Origin: Massilia sp. Bi118 | GTDB lineage: Bacteria; Pseudomonadota; Gammaproteobacteria; Burkholderiales; Burkholderiaceae_D | NCBI RefSeq assembly: GCF_918697865.1 | Contig: NZ_CAKKMV010000006.1 | Span: 1-64,000, forward strand | Reading direction: 5' to 3' | Length of the DNA: 64,000 nucleotides | Shown: positions 16,076 to 25,066 of the stretch, one piece after another | How the letters are laid out: every line of letters starts with the position of its first letter | Numbering within the stretch: the stretch's first letter is position 1 | The notes under the pieces: generated by a model | The model's input: only the letters and a program-made list of their open reading frames with translations | The model's database searches: none | Told to the model about the DNA's origin: nothing | Made by a program: the position numbers and the translations under genes

Positions 16076-17836
16076 TTACAACGGGATATCGGTACGCATC
16101 ACCGGATACAGGTTCAGGCGCTCGTCCCAGGATGCATGGCGGCGCGCGAAGAATTCCAGGCGGGCATGCGGATTTTTCGCGAAGGCTTCGTCGGTGTCGA
16201 CACGGCGGCGGAATTCCGCGGCCAGCGCCGGATCCTTCGCCATCTGCTCGCGGGCGACGTCCTCGGCCACGTACTCTTCCATGTACTCCTTGCGCTCGAA
16301 GGCATTGTTGAACTCGCCCCAGGCCAGCAGCGAATCCGGCGCCTGCGGCTCGAAGATCGCCATCACCAGGCGCGCCTTGGGCTGGGCGATGGGCACGAAC
16401 AGCGCGCCCTTGCCCAGCGTGCGCGGCTCCTGTTTCCAGGCGCCCTCGACCTTCAGGCGCTGGTGCGACTCGAAAGAAGTGGGCGCAAACGCCGCTTTGT
16501 CCGCGCGGAAGGTTTCGACCTTCGCATCCGGCACCGCCTTGTCCAGCTTGCGGAAAGCGATGCCGTGCCGGGTCAGCTTGGTGGCGACCATTTGCGCAAA
16601 CGCGGCCGGCACCACATAACCCGCGCCCGGCGCCTGCACGCGCAGGTCTTCGACGATTTCTTCGCGCAGCGGCACGTGCCAGACCTGCGGCTTGCTCTCG
16701 TCGTAGTGGGTCATCATCATGCCGGAGACGTCGGACATGCTGCGGGTGTAAGCATAGCCCTTGAAGTCGACCATCGTCGTCTTGTCGGTGGTTTTATAGG
16801 TCAGCGCCACCGGCTGGCCGGCGATATGGCTGGCGCGGGCGTCGGCGCTTGCCGCCGCCTGCTGCCATTCCTTGCCGTGCGCCGCCACCTGGTTCAGTAC
16901 CGAGACGATGGCATTGTGGGTGATGCGCACGCGGGTCGGGTAATCCTTCCACGAATGGGTCTCGACCAGCATGGCCATGCGGTTGCGCAGCTGGAAATAG
17001 CCGGTCGAGAAGCGCGGGTCGGAAACGCTGTCGACGAAGCCCGAGGCCGGGTTGTCGTTTTCCTTGAAAGACATGTAGTAGGACTGCGGCGAGGAGCCCT
17101 CCTTGGTGATGTCCTGGATGACATTGCTGCGCAGCGCCAGGCCGGCCTTGCGGAACGCGGGATCGCCCGAATTCACGGGCTCGACCTGGATCGAGACGTC
17201 GTGCTGGAACATGGCGCCGTCGGTCACGTGCAGGTCGACATAGGTGAGCGGATCCCAGGCGTTGACCAGGGCCAGCATGGCCTGCATCTCGGGCGCGTCG
17301 GCCTTCACGTAGTCGCGGTTCAGGTTGAAGTTCTGGGCGGTGGTGCGCCAGCCCATCTCGACCGGGCCGCGCTGGTTCGGGCGGTTCCATTTGGCAAAGC
17401 GCTCGTGGCCGTCCACGTTAAAGACCGGCACGAAGAGCAGCACCTGCTTGTCCAGCGCGCCCTGGGCGATGCGCCCTTCGAGCATCTCGCGCAGGACCAG
17501 GAAGCCGGCGTCCTTGCCGTCGATCTCGCCGGCGTGGATGCCGCCCTGGATCAGGGTCACGGGCAGCTTCTTCCTGCTCGCGGCTTCGGGCGTGAAGGCG
17601 CCGGTGCGGGTCACGGCCAGCGCCAGCATCGGCCGGCCTTCCGGCGTGGTGCCGAACTGGAAGCATTTGACCTGTTTCGGATAGGCCTGCTGGAAGGCGC
17701 TGCAGAGCTTGATGACTTCGTCGTAGCGGCCGGTGGCCGTGAAGCCCGAACGTTCCGAGACGGTGACCAGGTCGGGGGCGGCGTGCGCGAGGGGAACGGC
17801 GGCCAGCGTGGCCAGCAGTAACGCAGAACGAATCAT
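16076..17836 (-). CDS. Exported M14-family zinc carboxypeptidase
   Basis: 586 residues. The signal peptide (1-19, cleaved near AHA-APDL) indicates periplasmic or secreted location. Zinc ligands His101 and Glu104 (GGIHAGEIDG) and His203 (DLHVTDG) match the M14 HxxE...H pattern; NFNLNRDY and FNVDGHERF also fit. M14 enzymes remove C-terminal residues from peptides. The C-terminal 200 residues lack known motifs. ATG at 17836 has GGAG eight bases upstream. With a T2SS encoded 35 kb away, it could be a secreted substrate, but that is speculation. Confidence 0.88.
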   Translation of the reverse strand: MIRSALLLATLAAVPLAHAAPDLVTVSERSGFTATGRYDEVIKLCSAFQQAYPKQVKCFQFGTTPEGRPMLALAVTRTGAFTPEAASRKKLPVTLIQGGIHAGEIDGKDAGFLVLREMLEGRIAQGALDKQVLLFVPVFNVDGHERFAKWNRPNQRGPVEMGWRTTAQNFNLNRDYVKADAPEMQAMLALVNAWDPLTYVDLHVTDGAMFQHDVSIQVEPVNSGDPAFRKAGLALRSNVIQDITKEGSSPQSYYMSFKENDNPASGFVDSVSDPRFSTGYFQLRNRMAMLVETHSWKDYPTRVRITHNAIVSVLNQVAAHGKEWQQAAASADARASHIAGQPVALTYKTTDKTTMVDFKGYAYTRSMSDVSGMMMTHYDESKPQVWHVPLREEIVEDLRVQAPGAGYVVPAAFAQMVATKLTRHGIAFRKLDKAVPDAKVETFRADKAAFAPTSFESHQRLKVEGAWKQEPRTLGKGALFVPIAQPKARLVMAIFEPQAPDSLLAWGEFNNAFERKEYMEEYVAEDVAREQMAKDPALAAEFRRRVDTDEAFAKNPHARLEFFARRHASWDERLNLYPVMRTDIPL

Positions 17837-17891
17837 CTATAGCTCCGGCAGAGTTGGGAAAAATACTGTTCGGAAATTATAGACGCTAAAA

Positions 17892-17979
17892 CGTCGTCCC
17901 CGCGCAGGTGGGGATCCAAGTTCTGCTTGAGTTACTGGAACGCGAACAAACTTGGATTCCCGCCTCCGCGGGAATGACG
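17892..17979. repeat. REP-like inverted pair (short subtype)
   Basis: Two 29-base units (17892-17920 and 17951-17979) are inverted copies of each other with about six mismatches. Each contains its own small palindrome of the form CCCGC-n-GCGGG and ends in ATCCAAG or its complement. The unit resembles the widespread proteobacterial REP sequence with GGGAATGACG at one edge. It occupies the gap between the M14 peptidase promoter side and the end of the S41 lipoprotein gene. Confidence 0.75.
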
Positions 17980-18001
17980 GTCTTACTGCTGCTGGCTAAC
18001 G

Positions 18002-19576
18002 CTACCGCTTCCGCAACACCGCAATCTCCTTCACCTCCGGCCGCACCAGCGTCATCCGCGCCGCGCTGGCGCGGGGCGTTGCCGGGCAGGCGTTGGTGGC
18101 GCGGTAGCTCAGCGCTGCGGCCAGCAGGTTCTCGGCCGGATCGCCGAGGGCGTGGTTCAGGTCGTCGGCGACGGTGCAGGTCGGCGCGAAGCCGTCCGCG
18201 AAGTCGCCGAAGCCCTTCGCGTTCACGCCCTGGAACTCGATCGAGAAATAGGTCGTGCCGCAGTTGTCGACCGGGGTGAAGCCGTAGGGCTTGCCGCAGG
18301 TCTGGCCGCCGATGACGTTCACTTCGACGTCCACGCCGCGCAGGCCGTTGATCACCGCTTCGCTGGCCGAGCAGGTGCCGGCGGTGGTCAGCACGGTCAC
18401 GCGCTTCAGGCCCAGCCAGGGCAGCGCCATGCCGGGCGTGGCCGGGTTCGGCGAACTGAAGCCGTAGGCCGTGTCGAGGAAGGGAATCGGCGCGTCCGCC
18501 GGCAGCTTGTTGTTGTAGTTCAGGCGCTCGAAGGTCTTGCCGGCCGCGCTGGGGCCCGCGACCATGTAGGCCAGTTCGCTGGCGATGTACAGCAGGCCGC
18601 CGCCGTTGTAGCGCATGTCCAGCACCAGGTCATTCACGCCCTGGCTCCTGAACAGGCTGAAGGCGTCGATCAGCTGCTTCTCGGCCACCGCATTGTGGTC
18701 GTCGAAGGTCAGATAGCCGACCTTGCCGGTCGGGGTGTCGATCACCTTGGTGTTCTTCACGGAAGCGGCGGCAACGACTTGCGAGACCATGCTCACGTCG
18801 AAGCGGTTGCCGGCGCGCTGGACCGTCAAGCGGTGCGACTCGCCCGCGTTGTCCGGGAACAGGCCGGCGTTGATCTCGCTGACGCCGCTGGTGCTGGTCG
18901 TATTGATGAAGTCGACGCCGTCGACGGCCACCAGCATGTCGCCGCGCTGCAGGCCGGCAGCCGCCGCCGGCGAACCCGGTTCGACGATGGAGACGAGCCA
19001 GGTGCGCGGCGCGGTGGCGCTGTTGCGCGACCAGGTCAGGCCGTAGCCGACTTCCTCGCCGGCGGTGGTCAGCGCATCCCACTCGGCCGTCGTGTAGGTG
19101 AAGTGGAAGCGGTCCTTGGGCTTGCCGGCCGCGGTCAGGGCCGGCGTCTTCAGCGCGGCAAAATAGTCCAGCGTATTGCTGAAATCGGCCATCCGCAGCG
19201 TGGCCGGGATCTCGTCGTACCACAGGTAGTTACGGTCGGCCCAGCCGCGCAGGAAGCGCATCTCGTCCTGCAGCGTGCCCTGGCGGTCCGGGAAAGCGAA
19301 GCCTTGCGCATCCACGCCCGTGCGCGGCTTGGCGCACAGGTTCGCGTAGCTCTGGTAGTCGGCCGGGATCGGGTCCGCCGGGGTGACCGGGGTCGTCGGG
19401 GTAGTCGGCGTGGTCGGCGTCGTCGGGTCCGATGGCACGGTCGGCGTCGTCGGCGGCGTGTCGGCCAGCGGCGGGCTGGCCACGGATGCGCCGCCGCCAC
19501 TGCCACCGCAAGCGGACAACAGGAAAAGGGCCGTCAGGGCCGTGGCAGCAAGCCGGGGTGCATAAAACGAGGTCAT
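18002..19576 (-). CDS. S41-family serine peptidase lipoprotein with PDZ domain
   Basis: 524 residues from the ATG at 19574-19576; an upstream in-frame start at 19636 is unlikely because the signal sequence begins at MTSFYAPRL. The lipobox LSAC-GG predicts a lipoprotein anchored in the outer or inner membrane. A Thr-Pro linker of tandem 3-residue units (about 35-70) leads to a PDZ domain (about 195-270) and the S41 tail-protease domain. The catalytic serine lies in GTCSASEAVING (near residue 400), and MRYNGGG is the usual preceding motif. S41 enzymes of this type process periplasmic proteins. Two Cys near the C-terminus (CGTTYF, CTVADD) may be disulphide bonded. Confidence 0.87.
   Translation of the reverse strand: MTSFYAPRLAATALTALFLLSACGGSGGGASVASPPLADTPPTTPTVPSDPTTPTTPTTPTTPVTPADPIPADYQSYANLCAKPRTGVDAQGFAFPDRQGTLQDEMRFLRGWADRNYLWYDEIPATLRMADFSNTLDYFAALKTPALTAAGKPKDRFHFTYTTAEWDALTTAGEEVGYGLTWSRNSATAPRTWLVSIVEPGSPAAAAGLQRGDMLVAVDGVDFINTTSTSGVSEINAGLFPDNAGESHRLTVQRAGNRFDVSMVSQVVAAASVKNTKVIDTPTGKVGYLTFDDHNAVAEKQLIDAFSLFRSQGVNDLVLDMRYNGGGLLYIASELAYMVAGPSAAGKTFERLNYNNKLPADAPIPFLDTAYGFSSPNPATPGMALPWLGLKRVTVLTTAGTCSASEAVINGLRGVDVEVNVIGGQTCGKPYGFTPVDNCGTTYFSIEFQGVNAKGFGDFADGFAPTCTVADDLNHALGDPAENLLAAALSYRATNACPATPRASAARMTLVRPEVKEIAVLRKR
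19381..19461. repeat. 9-bp tandem repeat inside the S41 lipoprotein gene
   Basis: About nine degenerate 9-base units (consensus near GGCGTCGTCG on the plus strand) encode the Thr-Pro linker. The period is a multiple of three, so slippage would lengthen or shorten the linker without a frameshift. Confidence 0.7.
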
Positions 19577-19654
19577 GCGCCCGATTATAGACGCGCTTGC
19601 CTGCACGATTGCAAGCAACTGTAACAGTTGGGTCAACGCGACACGCGGTGTGTG

Positions 19655-20641
19655 CTACTCGTCAAGTTTGAGCTTGCGGGCGGCGATTTGCAGGTAGCCT
19701 GGATCGCCGTATTCCCGGTATTCACACAGCGCGGAATGGCAGAGCTTGATGACGTGGTCGTCGCTGGACAGGATGGCGCGCGCCGCGATGTCCTGCTCGC
19801 CGAGCGCCCCCACCTGCTCCTCTGCCTTCTTCCTGCCCGCCGGCAAGATGACGACGGTCAGCCAGGCCGCCAGCGCCGCCTGCCACAGGTAGCGCCGCGC
19901 CAGCGCCTTGTCGTTGGCGTAGGGCTGCACGAGGCGGAAGGCATGGCAGCCGGTGACGATGTGCAGCAGGGTGAAATCCTCGCGTTCGGCATAGGCCTTC
20001 AAGGCGAAGCGCGCGATCTCGGCCAGCTGCGGCGCCGCGGCCGGCTGCACCGGCGTGCCGCCCAGCGCCGGGTCCCAGGCGATCTCGATCATCCTGTCGA
20101 TGATGATGCCGGGCTTGAACACGTGATCGACCACCTTGGTGCGCAGGCGCGCCGCGATCTGCTCCAGCGTGCCTTCGCCCGGATCCAGCGGCAGCGGCAG
20201 CGGCGCGTATTCGCTGGCCCAATAGGCCAATGACAGCGCAATCTCGTCCTCGAACCCGCCCTCGATGGCATAGGCAAGGCGGATCAGGGCGTGGAAGGCG
20301 GACGCCGCCAGGCCCGGCATCAGCACCGGGACCCAGTCGTGCAGCACGGCGTCGACGCCGGCTTCGCGGATGCGGTCGCGGAAAAAGGCGACGAAGCGCG
20401 GATAATCGCCGCTGCTGCCGAGGTAGTCGTGCGGATCGAGCTCGCTGGCGGACGCCGCGGCAGGCAGGAGCTTGCGCGCATAGCCGTCGGCGAAGCGGCG
20501 CATCAGCTCGGCGTCCGCGCCCAGACGGTCGAGCGCCAGCAGCGCCATCGGCAGGTGATTCGCCAGGCGGTTGCCGTACAGCGGTCCGTGGCTGAGCGAC
20601 TGCTGCAGCAGCGCACGGCATTCATTGGACATGGGGGGCAT
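19655..20641 (-). CDS. Questin oxidase-like family protein
   Basis: About 328 residues. The sequence YGNRLANHLPMALLALDRLGA and the His-containing helices (LLHIVTGCHAFRL, DDHVIKLCHSAL) resemble the questin oxidase-like (DUF4243/AflY) family, best known from fungal polyketide pathways but common in bacteria as proteins of unknown role. No signal peptide or membrane helix. Start ambiguous: ATGs at 20668, 20641 and 20632 are all in frame; 20641 has a weak GAAG upstream. No polyketide genes are nearby, so a polyketide function is not implied. Confidence 0.65.
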   Translation of the reverse strand: MPPMSNECRALLQQSLSHGPLYGNRLANHLPMALLALDRLGADAELMRRFADGYARKLLPAAASASELDPHDYLGSSGDYPRFVAFFRDRIREAGVDAVLHDWVPVLMPGLAASAFHALIRLAYAIEGGFEDEIALSLAYWASEYAPLPLPLDPGEGTLEQIAARLRTKVVDHVFKPGIIIDRMIEIAWDPALGGTPVQPAAAPQLAEIARFALKAYAEREDFTLLHIVTGCHAFRLVQPYANDKALARRYLWQAALAAWLTVVILPAGRKKAEEQVGALGEQDIAARAILSSDDHVIKLCHSALCEYREYGDPGYLQIAARKLKLDE

Positions 20642-20735
20642 GGCTTCAATGTAGCACTGGTGACGCATGATGTGAAACGGCCCGCAGGCCGGTGCTAAAC
20701 CGGACTACGGGCCGCCAAGCCTTGCGCGGGCTGGA

Positions 20736-23700
20736 TCAGGCTGCGCGCGACACCGTGCCACCCGCATGGAAAGCCGCCACCAACTCAGCCTCCTTCCGCT
20801 TGGCCGCAGCCAGGTGACGCTCCTTCACATGCCCATACCCGCGAATCTCTTCCGGAATACTGGCAATCGCCACAGCCTGCGCCAGATTCTCGCTGCTCAG
20901 CTTCGGCAATAAGGCCTCCACGGTGCGGCGGTACTCGACTATCAGCGCACGCTCCATCTTGCGCTCCTCGGTATACCCGAACACGTCGAGCGCCGTGCCG
21001 CGTAATCCCTTCAGCTTGGCCAGCACGCCGAAGACCTTCATCATCCACGGACCGAATTCCTGCTTCACCAGGTGGCCGTCCTTGTCCTTCTTCGCCAGCA
21101 GCGGCGGCGCCAGGTGGAACTTCAGTTTGACGTCGCCTTCGAACATGTTGTTCACCTTTTCCATGAACGCCGGGTCGGTGTACAGGCGGGCTACTTCGTA
21201 CTCGTCCTTGTAGGCCATCAGCTTGTGCAGGTAGCGTGCCACAGCTTCCGTCAGGCGCGTGCCCTTGCCGGCTTTTTCTTCAGCGGCGCGGACCTGGTCG
21301 ACGAAGGCCTTGTACTCGCCGGCGTAGGCTGCATTCTGGTAGGCGGTCAGCAGCTCGACGCGGCGCTTCACCAGGTCGTCCAGGGTCTGGGTGCGCTTGA
21401 ACTCGATCACCTTGGCCGGGGTGGTCAGCTTCGTCACCGAAGCCAGGTCGTGGGCGGCGGTGCGGCCCCAGTTGAAGGCGGCTTTATTGAAGGGGATGGA
21501 CACGCCATTCAGTTCGATCGCCTTCATGATCGAGGCTTCCTGCAGCGGCACCTGGCCCTTCTGGAAGGCGTAGCCGAGCATGAACATATTGGTGGCGATG
21601 GCGTCGCCCATCAGCGCCGTGGCGATCTGGCCGGCGTCGACGAAATCGACCTTGTCCGCGCCGCAGGCCTGCACGATCGCGCCCTTCGAACCTTCGGCCG
21701 GGAACTGCCAGTCCGGGTTCTTGATGAAGGCGGCCGTGGTGGCGCCGCTGTTGTTGACGAAGGCGCGGGTGCGGCCCTCGCCCATGCGCGACAGGGCGTC
21801 GCGGCTGGCGGTCACGATCTGGTCGCAGCCGATCACCAGGTCCGCGCTGCCGGTGCCGACGCGGGTCGAATGCAGGTCCGACTGTTTATCCGCGAGGCGC
21901 ACGTGCGACATCACCGGGCCGCCCTTCTGGGCCAGGCCGCTCATGTCAAGCACCAGCGCGCCCTTGCCCTCGACGTGGGCGGCGACGGCCAGGATCTGGC
22001 CGACGGTCACCACGCCGGTGCCGCCGATGCCGGTCACCAGGATGCCGAAGGGTTCCATGGTGGCCGGGATGCGCGGCGACGGCAGCACCGGCGGCGCAGC
22101 TTCATTGGTCGCGGCTTTCTTGGGCTTCTTCAAACCGCCGCCTTCGACGGTCACGAAGCTCGGGCAGAAGCCGGTGACGCACGAAAAATCCTTGTTGCAG
22201 GAGGACTGGTTGATCTGGCGCTTGCGGCCCAGTTCCGTTTCCAGCGGCTCGACCGACAGGCAGTTCGACTGCTTCGAGCAGTCGCCGCAGCCTTCGCAGA
22301 CGGCTTCGTTGATCACGGCGCGCTTGGCCGGGTCGGGGAACTCGCCCTTCTTGCGGCGCCGGCGCTTTTCGGAAGCGCAGGTCTGGTCGTAGATCATCGC
22401 CGAGACGCCGGGCATCTCGCGCAGTTCCTTCTGCACGTCCATCAGCTCCGCACGATGACGCACGGTGACGCCTTCGGCCCACGGGTAATCCGCCGGATAT
22501 TTTTCTGGCTCGTCGGTGACGACGATAATGGGTTTGACGCCTTCCGCAGCCAGTTGGCGGCTGATCTTGGCCGGGTCCAGCGGACCGTCGTGGGTCTGGC
22601 CGCCGGTCATCGCGACCGCGTCGTTATAAAGGATCTTGTAGGTGATGTTGACCTTGGCCGCGACCGATGCGCGGATCGCCAGCACGCCCGAGTGGAAATA
22701 GGTGCCGTCGCCGAGGTTGGCGAACACGTGCTTCTCGTCGGTGAACGGGGCCTGGCCGATCCAGGTCGTGCCCTCGGCGCCCATGTGCGTGAAGGTCGAA
22801 GTCTCGCGGTCCATCCACAGCACCATGTAGTGGCAGCCAATGCCGGCCAGTGCGCGCGAACCGTCCGGCACCTTGGTCGAGCTGTTGTGCGGGCAGCCGG
22901 AGCAGAAGAAGGGAATGCGGTCGGTTTCCGGATTGGCTTTCACCGGGATCGCCTTCAACACGGCTTCCTTGGCTTCCAGGTAGGCGATGCGTTCCTGCAC
23001 GCGCTGCGCGACCGGGTGGCCGGCGCAGTAGTGGCCGATGCGCGAGGCGATGGCGCGCGCGATCTGGGCCGGGTTCAGCTCGTAGGTGCCGGGCAGCAGC
23101 CAGTCGCCCTGGCCGTTGCGAGTCTCGATGCTCCATTCGCCGCGGTCGTCGAACTTGCCGACCACGCGCGGACGCTCGCCGTCCGGCAGGTTGTACAGCG
23201 CTTCCTTCAGCGCGTATTCCAGCACTTGCCGCTTTTCTTCGACGACGATGATCTCGTCCAGGCCTTGCGCGAACTCGTGCACGCCGATCGAGTCGAGCGG
23301 CCAGGTCATGCCGACTTTATACACGCGCAGGCCGATGTCGCTGGCTGCCTGTTCGTCGATGCCGAGGTCGGCCAGGGCCTGGCGGGTGTCCAGGTAGCTC
23401 TTGCCGGCGGTGATGATGCCGATCTTCGGCTTCGGGCTGTCCCAGATGATGTTGTTCAGCTTGTTGGCGCGCGCGTAAGCCAGCGCCGCGTACCACTTGA
23501 AATTGTTCATCCGCACTTCCTGGTCCAGCACGGCGTCCGGCCAGCGGATGTTCAGGCCGCCCGTCGGCATTTCGAAGTCGGTCGGGATCACCGGCTGGAC
23601 GCGGTCCGGGTCGAGGTCGACCACGGCGCCGGATTCGATGATGTCGGTGACGCATTTCATCGACACCCACAGGCCGCTGTAGCGGCTCATCGCCCAGGCG

Positions 23701-24293
23701 TGCAGGCCGTAGTCGATGTATTCCTGGACGGACGAGGGGAACAGCACCGGCATGCCGACGTGGTGCAGGATGTGGTCGGACTGGTGGGCCGTCGAAGAAG
23801 ATTTGGCCGCGTGGTCGTCGCCGGCCAGCACCAGCACGCCGCCATGCCTGGCGGAGCCGGCATTGTTGCCATGCTTGAAGACGTCGCCGCAACGGTCCAC
23901 GCCCGGACCCTTGCCGTACCACATGGCGAACACACCGTCGTACTTGGCGTTTTCGAACAGATTGGTCTGCTGGGTGCCCCAGACGGCGGTGGCCGCCAGG
24001 TCTTCGTTCATGCCCGGATGGAAGTGAACATTGTGCGCCTGCAGGTGCTTTTTCGCCTTCATGGCGGTCTGGTCGACCGCGGTGACGGGCGAACCGCGGT
24101 AGCCGGTGATGTAGCCGGCGGTGTTCAGGCCGGCCGCGACGTCGCGCTCGTGCTGCAGCATCGGCAGGCGGATCAGGGCCTGGGTGCCGGTCATGAAGGC
24201 GCGGCCGCGCTGCAGCGTCCACTTGTCGTCGAGGGTGATGTCGTGCGACGGCTGTGCCGGCTCCAGCTGGCTGCGGTCCAGGGGTGCGTTCAT
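20736..24293 (-). CDS. Indolepyruvate ferredoxin oxidoreductase, fused IorA-IorB type
   Basis: 1185 residues. The N-terminal part is a TPP-dependent 2-oxoacid oxidoreductase (with CSGCPHNSS), the middle a cysteine-rich ferredoxin-like segment (about 664-720: CEGCGDCSKQSNC, then CNKDFSC and GFCPSF), and the last 420 residues the gamma/IorB domain (starting near PFGILVTGIGGTGV). The family oxidatively decarboxylates aryl-pyruvates, from Trp, Phe or Tyr transamination, to acyl-CoA. The start at 24293 has GGAG six bases upstream; the extra 30 residues of a longer frame are not supported. It is divergent from an Lrp-type regulator, suggesting amino-acid-responsive control. Cytosolic. Confidence 0.92.
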   Translation of the reverse strand: MNAPLDRSQLEPAQPSHDITLDDKWTLQRGRAFMTGTQALIRLPMLQHERDVAAGLNTAGYITGYRGSPVTAVDQTAMKAKKHLQAHNVHFHPGMNEDLAATAVWGTQQTNLFENAKYDGVFAMWYGKGPGVDRCGDVFKHGNNAGSARHGGVLVLAGDDHAAKSSSTAHQSDHILHHVGMPVLFPSSVQEYIDYGLHAWAMSRYSGLWVSMKCVTDIIESGAVVDLDPDRVQPVIPTDFEMPTGGLNIRWPDAVLDQEVRMNNFKWYAALAYARANKLNNIIWDSPKPKIGIITAGKSYLDTRQALADLGIDEQAASDIGLRVYKVGMTWPLDSIGVHEFAQGLDEIIVVEEKRQVLEYALKEALYNLPDGERPRVVGKFDDRGEWSIETRNGQGDWLLPGTYELNPAQIARAIASRIGHYCAGHPVAQRVQERIAYLEAKEAVLKAIPVKANPETDRIPFFCSGCPHNSSTKVPDGSRALAGIGCHYMVLWMDRETSTFTHMGAEGTTWIGQAPFTDEKHVFANLGDGTYFHSGVLAIRASVAAKVNITYKILYNDAVAMTGGQTHDGPLDPAKISRQLAAEGVKPIIVVTDEPEKYPADYPWAEGVTVRHRAELMDVQKELREMPGVSAMIYDQTCASEKRRRRKKGEFPDPAKRAVINEAVCEGCGDCSKQSNCLSVEPLETELGRKRQINQSSCNKDFSCVTGFCPSFVTVEGGGLKKPKKAATNEAAPPVLPSPRIPATMEPFGILVTGIGGTGVVTVGQILAVAAHVEGKGALVLDMSGLAQKGGPVMSHVRLADKQSDLHSTRVGTGSADLVIGCDQIVTASRDALSRMGEGRTRAFVNNSGATTAAFIKNPDWQFPAEGSKGAIVQACGADKVDFVDAGQIATALMGDAIATNMFMLGYAFQKGQVPLQEASIMKAIELNGVSIPFNKAAFNWGRTAAHDLASVTKLTTPAKVIEFKRTQTLDDLVKRRVELLTAYQNAAYAGEYKAFVDQVRAAEEKAGKGTRLTEAVARYLHKLMAYKDEYEVARLYTDPAFMEKVNNMFEGDVKLKFHLAPPLLAKKDKDGHLVKQEFGPWMMKVFGVLAKLKGLRGTALDVFGYTEERKMERALIVEYRRTVEALLPKLSSENLAQAVAIASIPEEIRGYGHVKERHLAAAKRKEAELVAAFHAGGTVSRAA

Positions 24294-24415
24294 TGTGTCT
24301 CCAGTGAAATCTTTGTGCGCGCGGTGTTCTTCTGATGGGCCCGCGTCGGGATGGTGCCCAGTATATGCGCGAGCCCTCGCCATAAAATTTCAAAGGATTC
24401 CCCCGCTCCAACGAT

Positions 24416-24436
24416 TTGCGCAATAAAATTGCGGAA
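24416..24436. promoter_or_regulatory. Palindromic operator candidate between ior and the Lrp-type gene
   Basis: TTGCGCAAT-AAA-ATTGCGGAA is a 9+3+9 inverted repeat with one mismatch (inner CGCAAT/ATTGCG perfect), centred 33 bases upstream of the regulator ATG and about 130 bases from the ior ATG. Lrp/AsnC proteins bind such AT-centred dyads, and autoregulation is common. Binding is inferred, not shown. Confidence 0.5.
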
Positions 24437-24458
24437 CATCTGAAAGACAAGGGTAGTC

Positions 24459-24959
24459 ATGTCAAAAATCGAGCTGGATAAAACCGACCGGAAGATCCTG
24501 GCCATCCTGCAGGCCGACGGACGCCTGTCCAACCAGGACGTGGCCGAGAAGGTCAACCTGTCGCCATCGCCCTGCCTGCGCCGCATCAAGCGGCTCGAGG
24601 AAGCTGGGGTGATTCGCCAATACGTGGCGCTGCTCGACGCCGACAAGCTGGGCCTGGGCCTGCTGGCCTATGTGAATGTACGTCTGGAAAAGCATGCGGA
24701 AGGCGCACCGAATGCGCGCGTGCCGGCCACCTCGCCGCGCTTCGAGTTCGCCCAGGCGGTCTCGGCCTGGCCGGAAGTCGTGGACTGCTATGCAATGACG
24801 GGGGAGATGGATTTCCTGTTGCGCGTCCATGTGGAAGACATGGACCACTTCTCGCGCTTCATGATGGGGACGCTGCTGCGGCATCCGGCGGTGCTGGACG
24901 TGAAGTCCAGTTTTGCCCTGCAAAAGATCAAGGAAACGACGGCGCTGCCGATCGTCTAG
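24459..24959 (+). CDS. Lrp/AsnC-family transcriptional regulator
   Basis: 166 residues with an N-terminal helix-turn-helix (about 5-65: LDKTDRKILAILQADGRLSN) followed by the RAM ligand-binding domain with YAMTGEMDFLLRV. Lrp/AsnC proteins sense amino acids and activate or repress catabolic genes. An extra loop (AEGAPNARVPATSP) sits in the middle. Divergent from the ior gene with a palindrome between them, so it probably controls ior and itself. The stop codon (24957-24959) lies inside a large palindromic repeat. Confidence 0.92.
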   Translation: MSKIELDKTDRKILAILQADGRLSNQDVAEKVNLSPSPCLRRIKRLEEAGVIRQYVALLDADKLGLGLLAYVNVRLEKHAEGAPNARVPATSPRFEFAQAVSAWPEVVDCYAMTGEMDFLLRVHVEDMDHFSRFMMGTLLRHPAVLDVKSSFALQKIKETTALPIV

Positions 24960-25060
24960 AACGACTAACAAATCCCTTATGGCGGCGTTGCATCGTCTCG
25001 CCGTACTAACGTACTGTCTTCGACGATGCGCCTTGCCCTAAGGGTTTGTTAGTCGTTCTA
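24957..25060. repeat. 104-bp imperfect palindrome (element A)
   Basis: Arms at 24957-24979 and 25039-25060 are inverted copies (TAGAACGACTAACAAA...) with a single one-base gap. Inside lie a second stem, GCATCGTC (24990-24997) with GACGATGC (25022-25029), and a central GTAC-TAAC-GTAC loop. It starts on the stop codon of the Lrp-type gene and ends six bases before the GNAT gene stop, so it separates two convergent genes and could terminate both. It shares a core with element B at 32774-32892. Confidence 0.75.
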
Positions 25061-25066
25061 AAATGC

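Noticed and set aside
21072..24335. 1087-aa frame antisense to the fused IOR gene
   Set aside because: Shadow of a long high-GC gene; low-complexity Val/Asp/Gly/His composition and no motifs.
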